In this document: positions 1 through 9,188 of the stretch, piece after piece
How the letters are laid out: every line of letters begins with the position of its first letter
Numbering within the stretch: the stretch's first letter is position 1
Assembly: GCA_024400895.1 (NCBI GenBank)
Contig: JAKSMA010000004.1
Span: 1-27,488 of the forward strand
Direction of reading: 5' to 3'
DNA: 27,488 nucleotides
Source of the DNA: Muribaculaceae bacterium
GTDB lineage: Bacteria > Bacteroidota > Bacteroidia > Bacteroidales > Muribaculaceae
Made by a program: the position numbers and the translations under genes
Notes under the pieces: generated by a model
Told to the model about the DNA's origin: nothing
Database searches by the model: none
What the model saw: the letters and a program-made list of their open reading frames with translations, nothing else

Positions 1-36
1 ATATTCTGTCGCGAATTAGTATATTATTTACGACTG

Positions 37-66
37 CAAAGTTAATAATAATATTGTGCAAACAAA
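37..66 (-). promoter_or_regulatory. Bacteroidales-type promoter firing leftward out of the window
   Basis: Read on the minus strand, TTTG (63-66) is followed after 18 bases by TAACTTTG (37-44). This fits the Bacteroides sigma-70 pattern TTTG / TAnnTTTG with about 19 bases between. It would drive a gene beyond the left edge. It lies just after the hairpin that probably ends the trmH transcript. Confidence 0.5.
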
Positions 67-76
67 ATATAATTTA

Positions 77-102
77 TACATCAAAGGGGTTCTTTTGATG
101 TA
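77..102 (-). terminator. Probable terminator of the ATPase-trmH transcript
   Basis: A perfect 9-bp inverted repeat, TACATCAAA (77-85) and TTTGATGTA (94-102), has an 8-base loop. On the minus strand it is followed by a T/A-rich stretch. It lies about 160 bases downstream of the leftward methyltransferase gene and just upstream of a new leftward promoter, as expected of a terminator. An operator for that next gene is an alternative. Confidence 0.4.
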
Positions 103-261
103 AATCACTCCTTATCCGCTGATTTACTTTTGGTTAGAGCTATTGATTTATACTCTATTTTTGCAATTCTTGCAAGCTGGCGCATCCCAATCCCGGCATT
201 TATAACAACCATGGGAGTGGATGCGAGAAAGGGAGGAGTGAAGATGGGGGAAAGTGGGAGC

Positions 262-792
262 CTACAGTTTTAATTGGTGGAAGAAGTGCCACATGACTAT
301 GGCGGCGGTGTTGGCTATGTTGAGACTGTGTTTGGTGCCGCATTGCGGTATCTCTATGCAGTAGTCGCTGGCGTCAACTGCCTCTTGACTAACGCCTTTC
401 ACCTCGTTGCCAAAAATAATGGCATACTTTTCATCAGGCTTGGCAATAAATTGTTGAAGACTTATGCTGCCGTGCACTTGCTCAATCGTACAAATTTTAT
501 AACCTTTGTGGCGCAATTGCGCCACTGCTTCACCTATGGTTTCGTAGTGAGCCCAGTCCACACTTTCTTCAGCACCCAATGCTGTTTTGTGGATTTCAGC
601 AGATGGTGGAGTGGCGGTAATACCACACAGCGCTATATGATCGATAACAAAAGCATCGGCTGTGCGAAACACACTACCTATATTCATTTCGCTGCGCACG
701 TCATCGAGCACTACAGCCACTGGTATTTTCTCTACCGCTTTGAATTCCTCGGCGGTAATGCGACCGAGGTCGAGCATACTTTTTTTCTTCAT
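262..792 (-). CDS. TrmH-family (SPOUT) RNA 2'-O-methyltransferase
   Basis: This 176-residue protein has the three SpoU/TrmH motifs. Motif 1 is NIGSVFRT at about 37-44, whose Arg is the usual catalytic residue. Motif 2 is the GNEVKGV loop at about 128-134. Motif 3 is IPQCGTKHSLNIANTAA at about 148-164, which forms part of the trefoil knot that binds S-adenosylmethionine. Proteins of this type methylate a ribose 2'-OH in tRNA or rRNA; the exact target cannot be read from sequence. It consists of little more than the catalytic domain, without the N-terminal substrate-binding domain of the RlmB type, so a tRNA substrate is plausible. It follows the leftward ATPase gene after 9 bases and probably shares its transcript, unless a promoter lies inside the ATPase gene. 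Family assignment is firm, substrate unknown. Confidence 0.9.
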   Translation of the reverse strand: MKKKSMLDLGRITAEEFKAVEKIPVAVVLDDVRSEMNIGSVFRTADAFVIDHIALCGITATPPSAEIHKTALGAEESVDWAHYETIGEAVAQLRHKGYKICTIEQVHGSISLQQFIAKPDEKYAIIFGNEVKGVSQEAVDASDYCIEIPQCGTKHSLNIANTAAIVMWHFFHQLKL

Positions 793-801
793 TTTGTATA
801 A

Positions 802-1965
802 TTAATCTTTCAATTTAAAATTTCTATAATTTAACAGCTGGATTTCGCTCTCATAATTTTCAAAATCACCTGTGTAAACAATCATCTTTTTCTTAACCGG
901 ACAATTTACCCATGAATCTATCTTCTTAAGAGATTTTTCAAAAGTCTTATTGTATGTTTCCGACGACTTTACTTCAATGGCTATAAATTCACCAGCTTCC
1001 TTAATCAAAATATCTACTTCATTTTGATTTGAATCGCGATAAAAGAATACACCACCTTCTTTACCCTGATTGTATCTATGCTTCAAAACCTCCATTACTA
1101 TCATATTTTCAAAAATAGCGCCTCTCATTTTATCTCGCATAAGTTGTTTAGGAGTTTCAATATCAAGCAGATAACAAGCAAGACCAGTGTCGTTGAAATA
1201 AAATTTAGGGGTTTTAACCAAACGCTTTGTTGTATTCTCATAATATGGTGGAAGAAGCGTAATGACATAAGAAGCCTGAAGCACAGAAAGCCATCTCGTA
1301 ATAGTTTTTGAATCTACACCCACTTCATTACCTATTTCTGTAGCATTGAAAAGTGAACCAATTCGCGAGGCACATATTTTTATGAATTTCATAAACTGCA
1401 TTTGATTTTGAATGTGCAGATAATCGCGTACATCTTTTTCTATATATGTTTTGGCATAAGAAGGATAGAAAAATTTTGCTACATTTTTACCGGCACAAAT
1501 AGCAGGATATAAACTATTAAAAAGAATTTCATCAATACTTTTTCTTTCTTGCTTTCCTTCGTATTGCGTCATAGGTAATAATTCAAACACCCCAGCCCTA
1601 CCAGGAAGCGACTCTGATATATTATGAAGCATTTCAAAATTCGAACTTCCAGTGAGCGCAATTTTTCTATTCGGATTTTTATCTACAATTCCTTGAATAT
1701 ACTCAAGCAGAATAGGTACTTTTTGCACCTCATCAATTATAATCCCTTCATCTTTATTTTGATTTAGAAATGCGATTGGATCGTTTTCTGCAAATTCACG
1801 CATATTCAAATTTTTAAGACTATAATATTCATAGTCGGGAAACAAATGCAATAGCATTGTACTTTTACCCGACTGTCTCGGTCCTGTAACCGATATTACA
1901 GAAAAATACTGGGAAGCTTCTTTAATAACTTCCTCCATGTCTCTATGTAGATAAATATTATTCAT
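802..1965 (-). CDS. AAA+ ATPase with C-terminal DUF4143 (PD-(D/E)XK-like), copy 1
   Basis: The 387-residue protein has an AAA_14 N-terminal domain with Walker A GPRQSGKST (28-36), Walker B ending IIIDEVQ (75-81) and a sensor-like LTGSSNF. A winged-helix-like segment, ATEIGNEVGVDSKTITRWL, starts near residue 205. A DUF4143 tail carries NEVDILI and IEVKSS (about 314-333), the D...ExK pattern of PD-(D/E)XK nucleases. The family is very common in Bacteroidales and its role is unknown; NTP hydrolysis and DNA contact are reasonable guesses. The gene is AT-rich compared with its neighbours. It starts 4 bases from a perfect dyad and ends 9 bases before the trmH-type gene. It resembles the other two ATPases of this window only in domain plan; those two are closer to each other (GARxVGKS and a PMDFEEF-like motif) than to this one. 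Confidence 0.9.
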   Translation of the reverse strand: MNNIYLHRDMEEVIKEASQYFSVISVTGPRQSGKSTMLLHLFPDYEYYSLKNLNMREFAENDPIAFLNQNKDEGIIIDEVQKVPILLEYIQGIVDKNPNRKIALTGSSNFEMLHNISESLPGRAGVFELLPMTQYEGKQERKSIDEILFNSLYPAICAGKNVAKFFYPSYAKTYIEKDVRDYLHIQNQMQFMKFIKICASRIGSLFNATEIGNEVGVDSKTITRWLSVLQASYVITLLPPYYENTTKRLVKTPKFYFNDTGLACYLLDIETPKQLMRDKMRGAIFENMIVMEVLKHRYNQGKEGGVFFYRDSNQNEVDILIKEAGEFIAIEVKSSETYNKTFEKSLKKIDSWVNCPVKKKMIVYTGDFENYESEIQLLNYRNFKLKD

Positions 1966-1968
1966 TTT

Positions 1969-2005
1969 TTATGTAATTTCGGAATTATATATCAAAATTA
2001 CATAA
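1969..2005 (-). promoter_or_regulatory. 11-bp perfect dyad in the leader of ATPase copy 1
   Basis: TTATGTAATTT (1969-1979) and AAATTACATAA (1995-2005) are perfect reverse complements with a 15-base gap. The dyad lies between the ATPase start codon (1963-1965) and its likely -7 element (2020-2027). It could be an operator for an autoregulator or an mRNA hairpin covering the start. It occupies the place taken by direct-repeat arrays at the other two ATPase genes. Confidence 0.5.
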
Positions 2006-2019
2006 TTTTTTATTATTAC

Positions 2020-2027
2020 CAAAACTA
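2020..2027 (-). promoter_or_regulatory. Probable -7 element for ATPase copy 1
   Basis: On the minus strand this reads TAGTTTTG, an exact match to TAnnTTTG. Transcription would begin near 2013, about 50 bases before the start codon. I see no good TTTG at the expected -33 spacing. Confidence 0.4.
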
Positions 2028-2045
2028 TTCCATATATTTTTCTTA

Positions 2046-2759
2046 TTATTAACAACCAATGTATATATAACTGTAAATAAGTAATTTCTATATTATTTTC
2101 CACTATGCGAAATAACTACTAAATTTGCTGTCGCAAATTTTCTTCACAGAAAACTTCATTAGAGATATATTTTCACTATTTCCAGGGTGGAATATACAAT
2201 GAGTCCCCTATCAAAATTATACTTATTCTCTTCTTTATTTTCAATGTTAATTCCTTTATAAAAGATGAAATGCTTTTACGGTTATCATCATCCATAAATG
2301 TACGCTACAGCTATCTGTAGCAAGTGTTTTTTGTAGTTATCAACAAATTGTTAATAACTTGTGGAAAACGGCTTGAAAACTTTTAAATAAAAAATTGCGA
2401 AAATACTTGACTTTTGAAAATCGCTCGGGCTTAACAAATTATGCACTAAATCCAAAAAAGTTGGCATTTACTTATTATTGCATATTTAACAGGGTTTTCG
2501 TCAGTTTTTAATAGGTAATGACGCAAGAATTTATTAACTTTGCAAGTTGTTAACAGGGTGTTAATAAAGTTTGGAAAACGCTCTAAATCAAAATTTAAAG
2601 TTGTTGACTAACTATTAATAACCTCTGCACCTACACTAATAACTTTATATGCAAGAAAATGGACGAAAAGTTATTGTCGTTATTAACAGCGTATCATCAT
2701 CAATAATTAATTCTTTAAATTTTAAAAATAAATTAATATATAATGATGTGCGTTGATAA
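2046..2759. other. Candidate replication origin: AT-rich gap with DnaA-box-like 9-mers
   Basis: The gap between the leftward ATPase and leuS is about 900 bases, very AT-rich and without a credible gene. It holds five exact copies of TTATNAACA: 2046-2054 (+), 2337-2345 (+), 2349-2357 (-), 2559-2567 (-) and 2680-2688 (+). One-mismatch copies lie at 2532-2540 and 2751-2759. An exact TTTTCCACA, which fits the known DnaA consensus TTWTNCACA, is at 2360-2368 (-), and near matches are at 2096-2104, 2140-2148 and 2439-2447. Gene direction diverges here. Other dyads include AAATTTGC/GCAAATTT (2121-2140) and TTTATTAAC/GTTAATAAA (2530-2568). Short hand counts of G and C in the flanking genes showed no clear skew reversal, so the origin call stays tentative. 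Confidence 0.4.
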
Positions 2760-2780
2760 CTGTCGGTTGTGTTGGAGGAA

Positions 2781-2804
2781 AAAATCTGAAGGATTTCAGT
2801 TTTT
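2781..2804 (+). promoter_or_regulatory. Small hairpin in the leuS leader
   Basis: CTGAA (2786-2790) and TTCAG (2795-2799) pair across GGAT. After a T-T mismatch, AAAA (2781-2784) pairs with TTTT (2801-2804). A U-tract at the end makes an attenuator possible, 65 bases before leuS. The stem is weak and may mean nothing. Confidence 0.2.
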
Positions 2805-2868
2805 GCCGTACGCACAGAGTGAAGCGGTGCAGCGCTTAAAAATGAATTAAACTACTTTATATAAGACT

Positions 2869-5640
2869 ATGGAATATAATTTTCGCGAAATTGAAAAGAA
2901 ATGGCAGCAGTACTGGCGCGACCAGCACACCTACCAGAGTGAAATAAAGGCTGACAAGCCTAAATATTATGTGCTCGACATGTTCCCTTATCCATCAGGT
3001 GCTGGGCTTCATGTAGGTCACCCTCTCGGTTACATTGCAAGCGACATCTTTGCTCGCTTCAAAAGATTGAAGGGATTCAATGTGCTTCACCCAATGGGTT
3101 ACGACGCGTACGGACTTCCTGCCGAACAATACGCTATTCAGACTGGTCAACACCCTGAAGTGACTACAGTGAAGAATATTGCTCGCTATCGCGAACAGTT
3201 GGAAAAGATTGGTTTCTGCTACGACTGGAATCGCGAAGTGCGTACGTGCGACCCAAAATATTATAAGTGGACTCAATGGGCATTTATGCAGATGTTCAAG
3301 AGTTACTACAATACTGAGCTCGACAAGGCTCGTCCAATCGACGAACTGATTGCATACTTTGAAAAGAACGGTAGCGAAGGATGCAATGCCGCTACCAATG
3401 GCAAGAATGCTTTCACTGCAGAGCAGTGGAATGCAATGACCAAGGTGGAAAAGGAAAATGCCTTGATGGACTATCGTATCGCTTATCGTGGCAACACTAT
3501 GGTAAACTGGTGTCCTAAGCTCGGTACTGTGCTTGCCAACGATGAAGTGAGCGAAGGCGTTTCACTTCGTGGCGGCTATCCTGTAGTTCAAAAGATGATG
3601 AGTCAGTGGTGCTTGCGCGTTTCGGCGTACGCAGGTCGTTTGCTTCGTGATCTTGATAATCTTGATTGGACCGACTCTATCAAAGAAACTCAACGCAATT
3701 GGATTGGCTATAGCGAAGGTGCTGAAATGCAGTTCCCACTTGTGGGCAGCGATGAAAAGATGCTTATCTTCACCACTCGTGCCGATACCATTTTCGGTGT
3801 TACATTTATGGTGCTTGCTCCAGAAAGCGAATATGTGGAAAAGGTGACCACTGCCGAGCAAAAGGCTGCCGTAGAAGCGTATCTCGACGAGGTGAAGCAT
3901 AAGACTGAGCGTGAGCGTATGATTGAAAAGAAAGTGTCGGGTGTGTTCAGCGGCTCGTACGCAGTTAATCCTGTAACCGGTAAGAATATTCCTATCTATA
4001 TCAGCGACTACGTATTGGCTGGCTATGGCACAGGTGCCATCATGGCTGTGCCTGCTCACGACAGTCGCGACTACGCTTTCGCAAAGCATTTCAATCTCGA
4101 CATCGTGCCACTGATTGAAGGTGCAGATGTGAGCGAAGAAAGTTTCGATGCCAAGGAAGGTATCGTAATGAATTCAAACAACGATAAGCTTCAATTGAAT
4201 GGCCTCCAGGTGAAGGAAGCTATTGCCAAGACCAAGAAGTTTATTGAGGAAGAGGGAATTGGTAAAGTAAAGGTAAATTATCGCCTTCGCGACGCTATCT
4301 TCAGCCGTCAGCGCTATTGGGGCGAACCATTCCCTATCTATTACGATGCTGATGGTCAGCCACAGGTGATTGAAGAAAGCGAACTTCCATTGCAACTTCC
4401 TGAAGTAGATAAGTTCTTGCCTACCGAAAGCGGTGAGCCTCCATTGGGTCGTGCTAAGAATTGGGTGGCTACTAATGATCAACCTTTGGAACTTTGCACA
4501 ATGCCAGGTTTCGCTGGTTCGAGTGCCTACTATTTGCGCTATATGGATCCACACAACGATGAAGCGCTTGTGGGCGAAGAAGCAAATGGCTATTGGCGTC
4601 AGGTCGACCTGTACGTAGGTGGTACTGAACACGCTACCGGTCACTTGATTTATAGCCGCTTCTGGAATAAGTTCCTCTTCGACTACGGTTATGTGTGCGA
4701 AGCAGAACCATACAAGAAGCTCTTCAACCAGGGTATGATTCAAGGCCGAAGCAACTTCGTATATCGCATTAAGGACACCAACACTTTCGTAAGCCTCAAT
4801 CTCAAGGATGAATACGATGTAACTCCTATTCACGTGGATGTGAACATCGTGAGCAACGATGTGCTCGACATTGAAAAATTCCGCGCTTGGCGTCCTGAAT
4901 TTGCCGATGCCGAATTCATTCTCGAAAAGGATAAATACATTTGTGGATGGGCTATTGAAAAGATGTCGAAATCAATGTTCAATGTGGTCAATCCCGACGA
5001 TATTGTAGACCGTTATGGTGCCGACACCTTGCGTCTGTACGAAATGTTCCTCGGTCCTGTTGAAGCAAGTAAGCCATGGGATACCAACGGCATCGACGGT
5101 GTGAACCGCTTCTTGAAAAAATTGTGGAACATGGTATTTGATGGTGATGCCGTACGCTTGACCGAAGAAAAGCCAACTGCCGACAATCTTAAGACACTTC
5201 ACAAACTCATCAAGAAGGTTACTGCCGATGTGGAAGTGCTCAGTTACAACACTTCAGTGGCTGCATTCATGATTTGTGTTAATGAACTCTATACGCAAAA
5301 GTGCGTGAGCAAGGCTATCTTTGATGAACTCATCGTGGTGCTTGCTCCATTTGCTCCACACATCACCGAAGAGTTGTGGCATGTGCTCGGTCACGAAGGC
5401 ACCATTTGCGATGCTCAATGGCCTGCTTTCAACGAAGAATATCTCAAAGAAAGCAATGTGAAGTACACAGTGATGTTCAATGGCAAGCCACGCTTCAATA
5501 TTGAGGTACCTGTAGGCACCGACAAGGCTGAAGTAGAGCGCCTCGCACTCTCCGACAAGGGAGCTGAAAAGTGGCTCGCTGGCAAGGCTCCAAAGAAGGT
5601 GATTGTGGTGCCAAACAAGATTGTAAACGTAGTGGTATAA
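2869..5640 (+). CDS. leuS: Leucyl-tRNA synthetase
   Basis: This class I aminoacyl-tRNA synthetase charges tRNA-Leu with leucine in the cytoplasm. It has 923 residues, within the range of bacterial-type LeuRS with Bacteroidetes-type insertions. The HIGH-type motif [13 protein letters not shown] is at 40-52 and KMSKS at 698-702. The CP1 editing domain shows the threonine-rich [11 protein letters not shown] (from about 302) and [10 protein letters not shown] (from about 392), whose Asp normally anchors the amino group of misacylated substrates. Both the synthetic and the proofreading sites look intact. The KMSKS loop follows a leucine-specific insertion, and an anticodon-binding domain with a small C-terminal domain completes the protein. 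The gene starts after the long AT-rich gap and ends 30 bases before a strong terminator, so it is a single-gene transcript. Confidence 0.98.
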   Translation: MEYNFREIEKKWQQYWRDQHTYQSEIKADKPKYYVLDMFPYPSGAGLHVGHPLGYIASDIFARFKRLKGFNVLHPMGYDAYGLPAEQYAIQTGQHPEVTTVKNIARYREQLEKIGFCYDWNREVRTCDPKYYKWTQWAFMQMFKSYYNTELDKARPIDELIAYFEKNGSEGCNAATNGKNAFTAEQWNAMTKVEKENALMDYRIAYRGNTMVNWCPKLGTVLANDEVSEGVSLRGGYPVVQKMMSQWCLRVSAYAGRLLRDLDNLDWTDSIKETQRNWIGYSEGAEMQFPLVGSDEKMLIFTTRADTIFGVTFMVLAPESEYVEKVTTAEQKAAVEAYLDEVKHKTERERMIEKKVSGVFSGSYAVNPVTGKNIPIYISDYVLAGYGTGAIMAVPAHDSRDYAFAKHFNLDIVPLIEGADVSEESFDAKEGIVMNSNNDKLQLNGLQVKEAIAKTKKFIEEEGIGKVKVNYRLRDAIFSRQRYWGEPFPIYYDADGQPQVIEESELPLQLPEVDKFLPTESGEPPLGRAKNWVATNDQPLELCTMPGFAGSSAYYLRYMDPHNDEALVGEEANGYWRQVDLYVGGTEHATGHLIYSRFWNKFLFDYGYVCEAEPYKKLFNQGMIQGRSNFVYRIKDTNTFVSLNLKDEYDVTPIHVDVNIVSNDVLDIEKFRAWRPEFADAEFILEKDKYICGWAIEKMSKSMFNVVNPDDIVDRYGADTLRLYEMFLGPVEASKPWDTNGIDGVNRFLKKLWNMVFDGDAVRLTEEKPTADNLKTLHKLIKKVTADVEVLSYNTSVAAFMICVNELYTQKCVSKAIFDELIVVLAPFAPHITEELWHVLGHEGTICDAQWPAFNEEYLKESNVKYTVMFNGKPRFNIEVPVGTDKAEVERLALSDKGAEKWLAGKAPKKVIVVPNKIVNVVV

Positions 5641-5670
5641 ATCACATTATTTCCACTAAATAAATAAAAT

Positions 5671-5709
5671 AAATGGTGCAATTCTATAATTACAAATTGC
5701 ACCATTTTT
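5671..5709 (+). terminator. Rho-independent terminator of leuS
   Basis: A perfect 13-bp stem pairs 5671-5683 (AAATGGTGCAATT) with 5695-5707 across an 11-base loop and ends in TTTTT. It starts 30 bases after the leuS stop codon. Confidence 0.85.
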
Positions 5710-5793
5710 CATATGAAGAATCTATAAAATATTTTGTTAGTAAAAATTTTATTAAAAATCTATAACTGAATGATTTAATAGTGTAGTGTTTAC

Positions 5794-5801
5794 TATATTT
5801 G
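5794..5801 (+). promoter_or_regulatory. -7 element of the BspA-hydrolase operon
   Basis: TATATTTG matches TAnnTTTG exactly and lies 26 bases before the start codon. The -33 region (TTTA at 5774-5777) is a poor match. The leader between is almost purely A and T. Confidence 0.5.
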
Positions 5802-5827
5802 CATAATTATTTATTAAAAATAAATTT

Positions 5828-8800
5828 ATGAAAAAACATTTTAAGTTATTAGCACCATCAATGTGTATGTTTCTTGTGTGTATGTTTTCACAGCACATGC
5901 ATGCCATTGAAAAAGAAACGGCGAGTTCAACTATAGGTGTGGTGCACAATAGGATTGATTCAAAGGATTATTCTTCTGAAAAATTACAATCGCCTGGATA
6001 CGACGGTAAGGTGGTAACCACTGAAGAAGGTTATACCTTTAAGTTGAAAGAAGAGGGTGAAGTTCTCACAGCGTCATTAATTGAAATTAGTCCGTACATC
6101 AAGAAAGCGTATATTCCAAAAAACGTTACTATTAATGATGCAATAAAAGGGGAAATTTATGAATATTCGGTTAATACGATTGTGGCGAATGCATTGAGCA
6201 ACGGCACCATTGAATATGTGGCAATTCCTTCTTGCGTCACAAAAATTGAGGATGATGCTTTTCATGCTGCCACAGCACTCAAAGAGGTGGAATTTCAGGA
6301 TGGGGAATCAACTCTGTGGCTTGGATGCAATATTGGCGATTCTGGTATTAAAGAAGGGCTTTTCAGCAACTCTCCTATCCAGAATGTGTATGTAGGCCGA
6401 AATTTGGAATGGGCCGAAAATGAAACACATAATGAACCTTTTAGCGTTCGCAACCAACTCAATGAAATCCAATTCGGTCCGCGCATCACTGTGGTAGGAA
6501 ACATGGCCAACCCCACCTGCACCAATTTTGATTTGTTCTATGGCTGCGAAAATGTGAAGAAATATTCTTTCCTTGGCGATGGGGCAAGCATGGGAACCGC
6601 TGTGAAAATATATTGTGCAGATGGTTTGTCGTACGCAACAGAAGCATTTATCAACCGCGACTTGGAGGAGAGCTTTTTCGTGGAATACACTTTTGGGGGT
6701 AATCGCAAGGCCATCAGCGACAGATTAGTGAGCGTGAAGTTTGGACAGTATGTTACTTATGTGCCCAAAATGATTTATAGTGGGTTTGGTCCTTACCATA
6801 ATGTGCATTTGCAAAATGTTGATTTCACAGAGGCGACAAGCCTTAAAACCATCAGGGAACGTGCATTCGCCCACTGCGACAAACTGGAGAAAATCGACTT
6901 GTCAGAGACCGAAGTCACTACCATAGGAACGGAGTGCTTTTTCGACTGTCAGAATCTAAAAGATGTGAACTTCGGAAATACCGTGCAGAATATAGAAATG
7001 AGTGCCTTTGAGTCGACGGGCATCACTCAAATTAATTTGCCATCATCATTGGTTACTCTTGGAAATAGAGCATTCTACGATTGCACGAAAGCCACTAATC
7101 TCACCATTGCACCGAATGACGAGGCACTGAATTGTCTTGATTATCGCTCGAATTGCAGCACATTTAGCTCTTGCGCCGAACTCAAAAATGTGTATCTTGG
7201 CCGTACGCTCACTTGGAATGAATATAAAGAAACATCATCGCCATTCTACGGCAGTTTAATCGAAACACTGGTGATAGATGAAAACGTAGGAAATCTGCAA
7301 GACTATATGTTTAGTGGTTGTTCAAAGTTGAAATCGGTGAACATAGGTACAAACATCAGTCAAATTCCCAACAACTGTTTCCTCAACGCAGAAAACATTG
7401 AAACATTTGTTCTCACCGACACCATAGCACCCATCACTCTTGGTAGTTCATGCCAGAAAATTAAGGCAAAGATTATGTATATGGGTCGCCCTGTAGCTGA
7501 TGTGGAAAACATTCCAAATGGCAAGGAAGATAACAAGAAAACATTGGAAACACTACATGTTGGCGAATGTGCAGCAATAGTGAAGAGCAATAGTTTTGTG
7601 GATTTACCAAAACTCAAAAGCGTTACGCTTCAAGCCAATATCACTTTAGAGAACAGTGCATTCGTTAACTGTGGCATAGAGGATTTATATGTGCAAGGCA
7701 ATGCGTTCTTTAAGACCAATGCAGTGAAGAATTGCAACAATATAATAGAACTCACCGTGGTGGGCAAACTCACCATGGAGGAAAGTGCATTTGCTCCGGG
7801 AAATGGTGCGCCTGCTATTAGAAAAATTAATGTATTCTTTAGTGAAGATCCTAAGGATGAATCACATGCCAAGTCATTTCCACAAAAGTATCTTGATGAA
7901 TCAGTATTGTGCAACCTCTTCGATAGTCCTTACAACCAAGTGACCTTCACATGTTTGCCTTGGAGTGGTTTTAAAAATCGCTCTTCAATGAGTGCCAATG
8001 ATTATGCGCCCAGCGACGAAGAATTGGATAACGACTATTATGACCATGCCTACATACGCAATACTCATAAGGAAAGAAAATATTTCAGTGCTTACATGCC
8101 ATTTAATGTGAGTACCTACTACTTTGGTTCCGACGCGATTGCTTATAATTTCAGAGTCAACGATGGCTTTACGGATTCTTACACCGACGACGCTGTAACA
8201 TTGCGAACTGTGCACAATGAAAATCTCGACGAAAGCAATAATTTCTTATGGAACATTCCTTTTATCATCTATTCAAATTACGGTGATTCTATTGTGAAGG
8301 CAAGAATCGACCAGTTCCAAGATAAGCAAGTGGAAGTGATATTTGCTCTTAACGCCCACACTCCTGCTCTTCCTTACTTTGTGAGCGCTAAGGATGAAAT
8401 TATTAATCCTCAACAAGGCAACTATTATGTGATAGACAATGGTTGTTTGAAGAAGGTGAATGGCGATTACGAACTCCGTGCTTTCAATGTGGCTTTCAAT
8501 GCCAGCGGAAAACAAAAAATGCACTTCGTTGATAGCAAAACCGACAGTCCGCTCATTCCAGATGAGGCTATTGTGACCCCAGAATACCACCTCATGGGTT
8601 ACACCACATTCTATAGTAGTGAAAGCAGTTTTGAAGTGAAAGGTGCGGAAGTGTACACCGTGAGCGAAACAACAAATCAGCGCGGCAACACAACCCTCAC
8701 CCTCAATCTGGTGAAAGATGGAATTGTGAGTCAGGGACAGGGTGTAGTGATTAAATATCTGCCGGGCGAAACACTTCACATGCAAATGGTGACCAACGAA

Positions 8801-9172
8801 AGCAGCGATGCGGAAGCCTACGGGGCGAATGTGCTCAAGGGTGTGGATGAAGATACACCAGTGAGCCAGTTGGGCGATATCTACGTTTTGGGTAAGGTAA
8901 ACAATTTTGTGGGATTCTTCCCCTACTATACAGCTGAAGGCAATAAGGCCGACGGATTGCTCCATGCAAACAAAGCCTACCTCAATTCGAACGATGTGAG
9001 CGCAGGGGTATTGCCATTTGTTATCGACAGCGAAGTGCCTACTGCAATCGACGACTTAAATGCTGCCGGCAACATGAATTCCCGAATCTACGACCTCAAC
9101 GGGCGCCATGTTATCAATCCAGAGCATGGCGGCATCTACATCAAGGACGGTAAAGTAATCATCAAAAAGTAA
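5828..9172 (+). CDS. Secreted BspA-like leucine-rich-repeat protein
   Basis: A 1114-residue exported protein. The N-terminus has a signal peptide (MKKHF, then a hydrophobic core ending HMHA near residue 26). From about 135 to 650 there are irregular LRR_5/BspA repeats, recognisable by the pattern I-x-x-x-A-F-x-x-C-x-x-L-x-x-V-x-F/I, for example IEDDAFHAATALKEVEF, IRERAFAHCDKLEKIDL and LGNRAFYDCTKATNLTI. A non-repeat middle region follows. The last 30 residues (IYDLNGRHV ... GGIYIKDGKVIIKK) resemble the C-terminal tails of many secreted Bacteroidales proteins and may be a sorting or anchoring signal of the Por/type IX kind. Known BspA proteins bind host matrix proteins and other bacteria; binding here is inferred from the family. 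The gene has its own promoter and is followed after 16 bases by a secreted hydrolase. Confidence 0.85.
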   Translation: MKKHFKLLAPSMCMFLVCMFSQHMHAIEKETASSTIGVVHNRIDSKDYSSEKLQSPGYDGKVVTTEEGYTFKLKEEGEVLTASLIEISPYIKKAYIPKNVTINDAIKGEIYEYSVNTIVANALSNGTIEYVAIPSCVTKIEDDAFHAATALKEVEFQDGESTLWLGCNIGDSGIKEGLFSNSPIQNVYVGRNLEWAENETHNEPFSVRNQLNEIQFGPRITVVGNMANPTCTNFDLFYGCENVKKYSFLGDGASMGTAVKIYCADGLSYATEAFINRDLEESFFVEYTFGGNRKAISDRLVSVKFGQYVTYVPKMIYSGFGPYHNVHLQNVDFTEATSLKTIRERAFAHCDKLEKIDLSETEVTTIGTECFFDCQNLKDVNFGNTVQNIEMSAFESTGITQINLPSSLVTLGNRAFYDCTKATNLTIAPNDEALNCLDYRSNCSTFSSCAELKNVYLGRTLTWNEYKETSSPFYGSLIETLVIDENVGNLQDYMFSGCSKLKSVNIGTNISQIPNNCFLNAENIETFVLTDTIAPITLGSSCQKIKAKIMYMGRPVADVENIPNGKEDNKKTLETLHVGECAAIVKSNSFVDLPKLKSVTLQANITLENSAFVNCGIEDLYVQGNAFFKTNAVKNCNNIIELTVVGKLTMEESAFAPGNGAPAIRKINVFFSEDPKDESHAKSFPQKYLDESVLCNLFDSPYNQVTFTCLPWSGFKNRSSMSANDYAPSDEELDNDYYDHAYIRNTHKERKYFSAYMPFNVSTYYFGSDAIAYNFRVNDGFTDSYTDDAVTLRTVHNENLDESNNFLWNIPFIIYSNYGDSIVKARIDQFQDKQVEVIFALNAHTPALPYFVSAKDEIINPQQGNYYVIDNGCLKKVNGDYELRAFNVAFNASGKQKMHFVDSKTDSPLIPDEAIVTPEYHLMGYTTFYSSESSFEVKGAEVYTVSETTNQRGNTTLTLNLVKDGIVSQGQGVVIKYLPGETLHMQMVTNESSDAEAYGANVLKGVDEDTPVSQLGDIYVLGKVNNFVGFFPYYTAEGNKADGLLHANKAYLNSNDVSAGVLPFVIDSEVPTAIDDLNAAGNMNSRIYDLNGRHVINPEHGGIYIKDGKVIIKK

Positions 9173-9188
9173 AAAAAACTCAACGACT

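Noticed and set aside
161..175. TTGCAA-ttc-TTGCAA symmetry
   Set aside because: Two short self-complementary hexamers in AT-rich DNA; too little to call an operator.
274..801. 175-codon frame opposite the TrmH-type gene
   Set aside because: The minus-strand protein has all three SPOUT motifs; the plus-strand frame has none of a known family.
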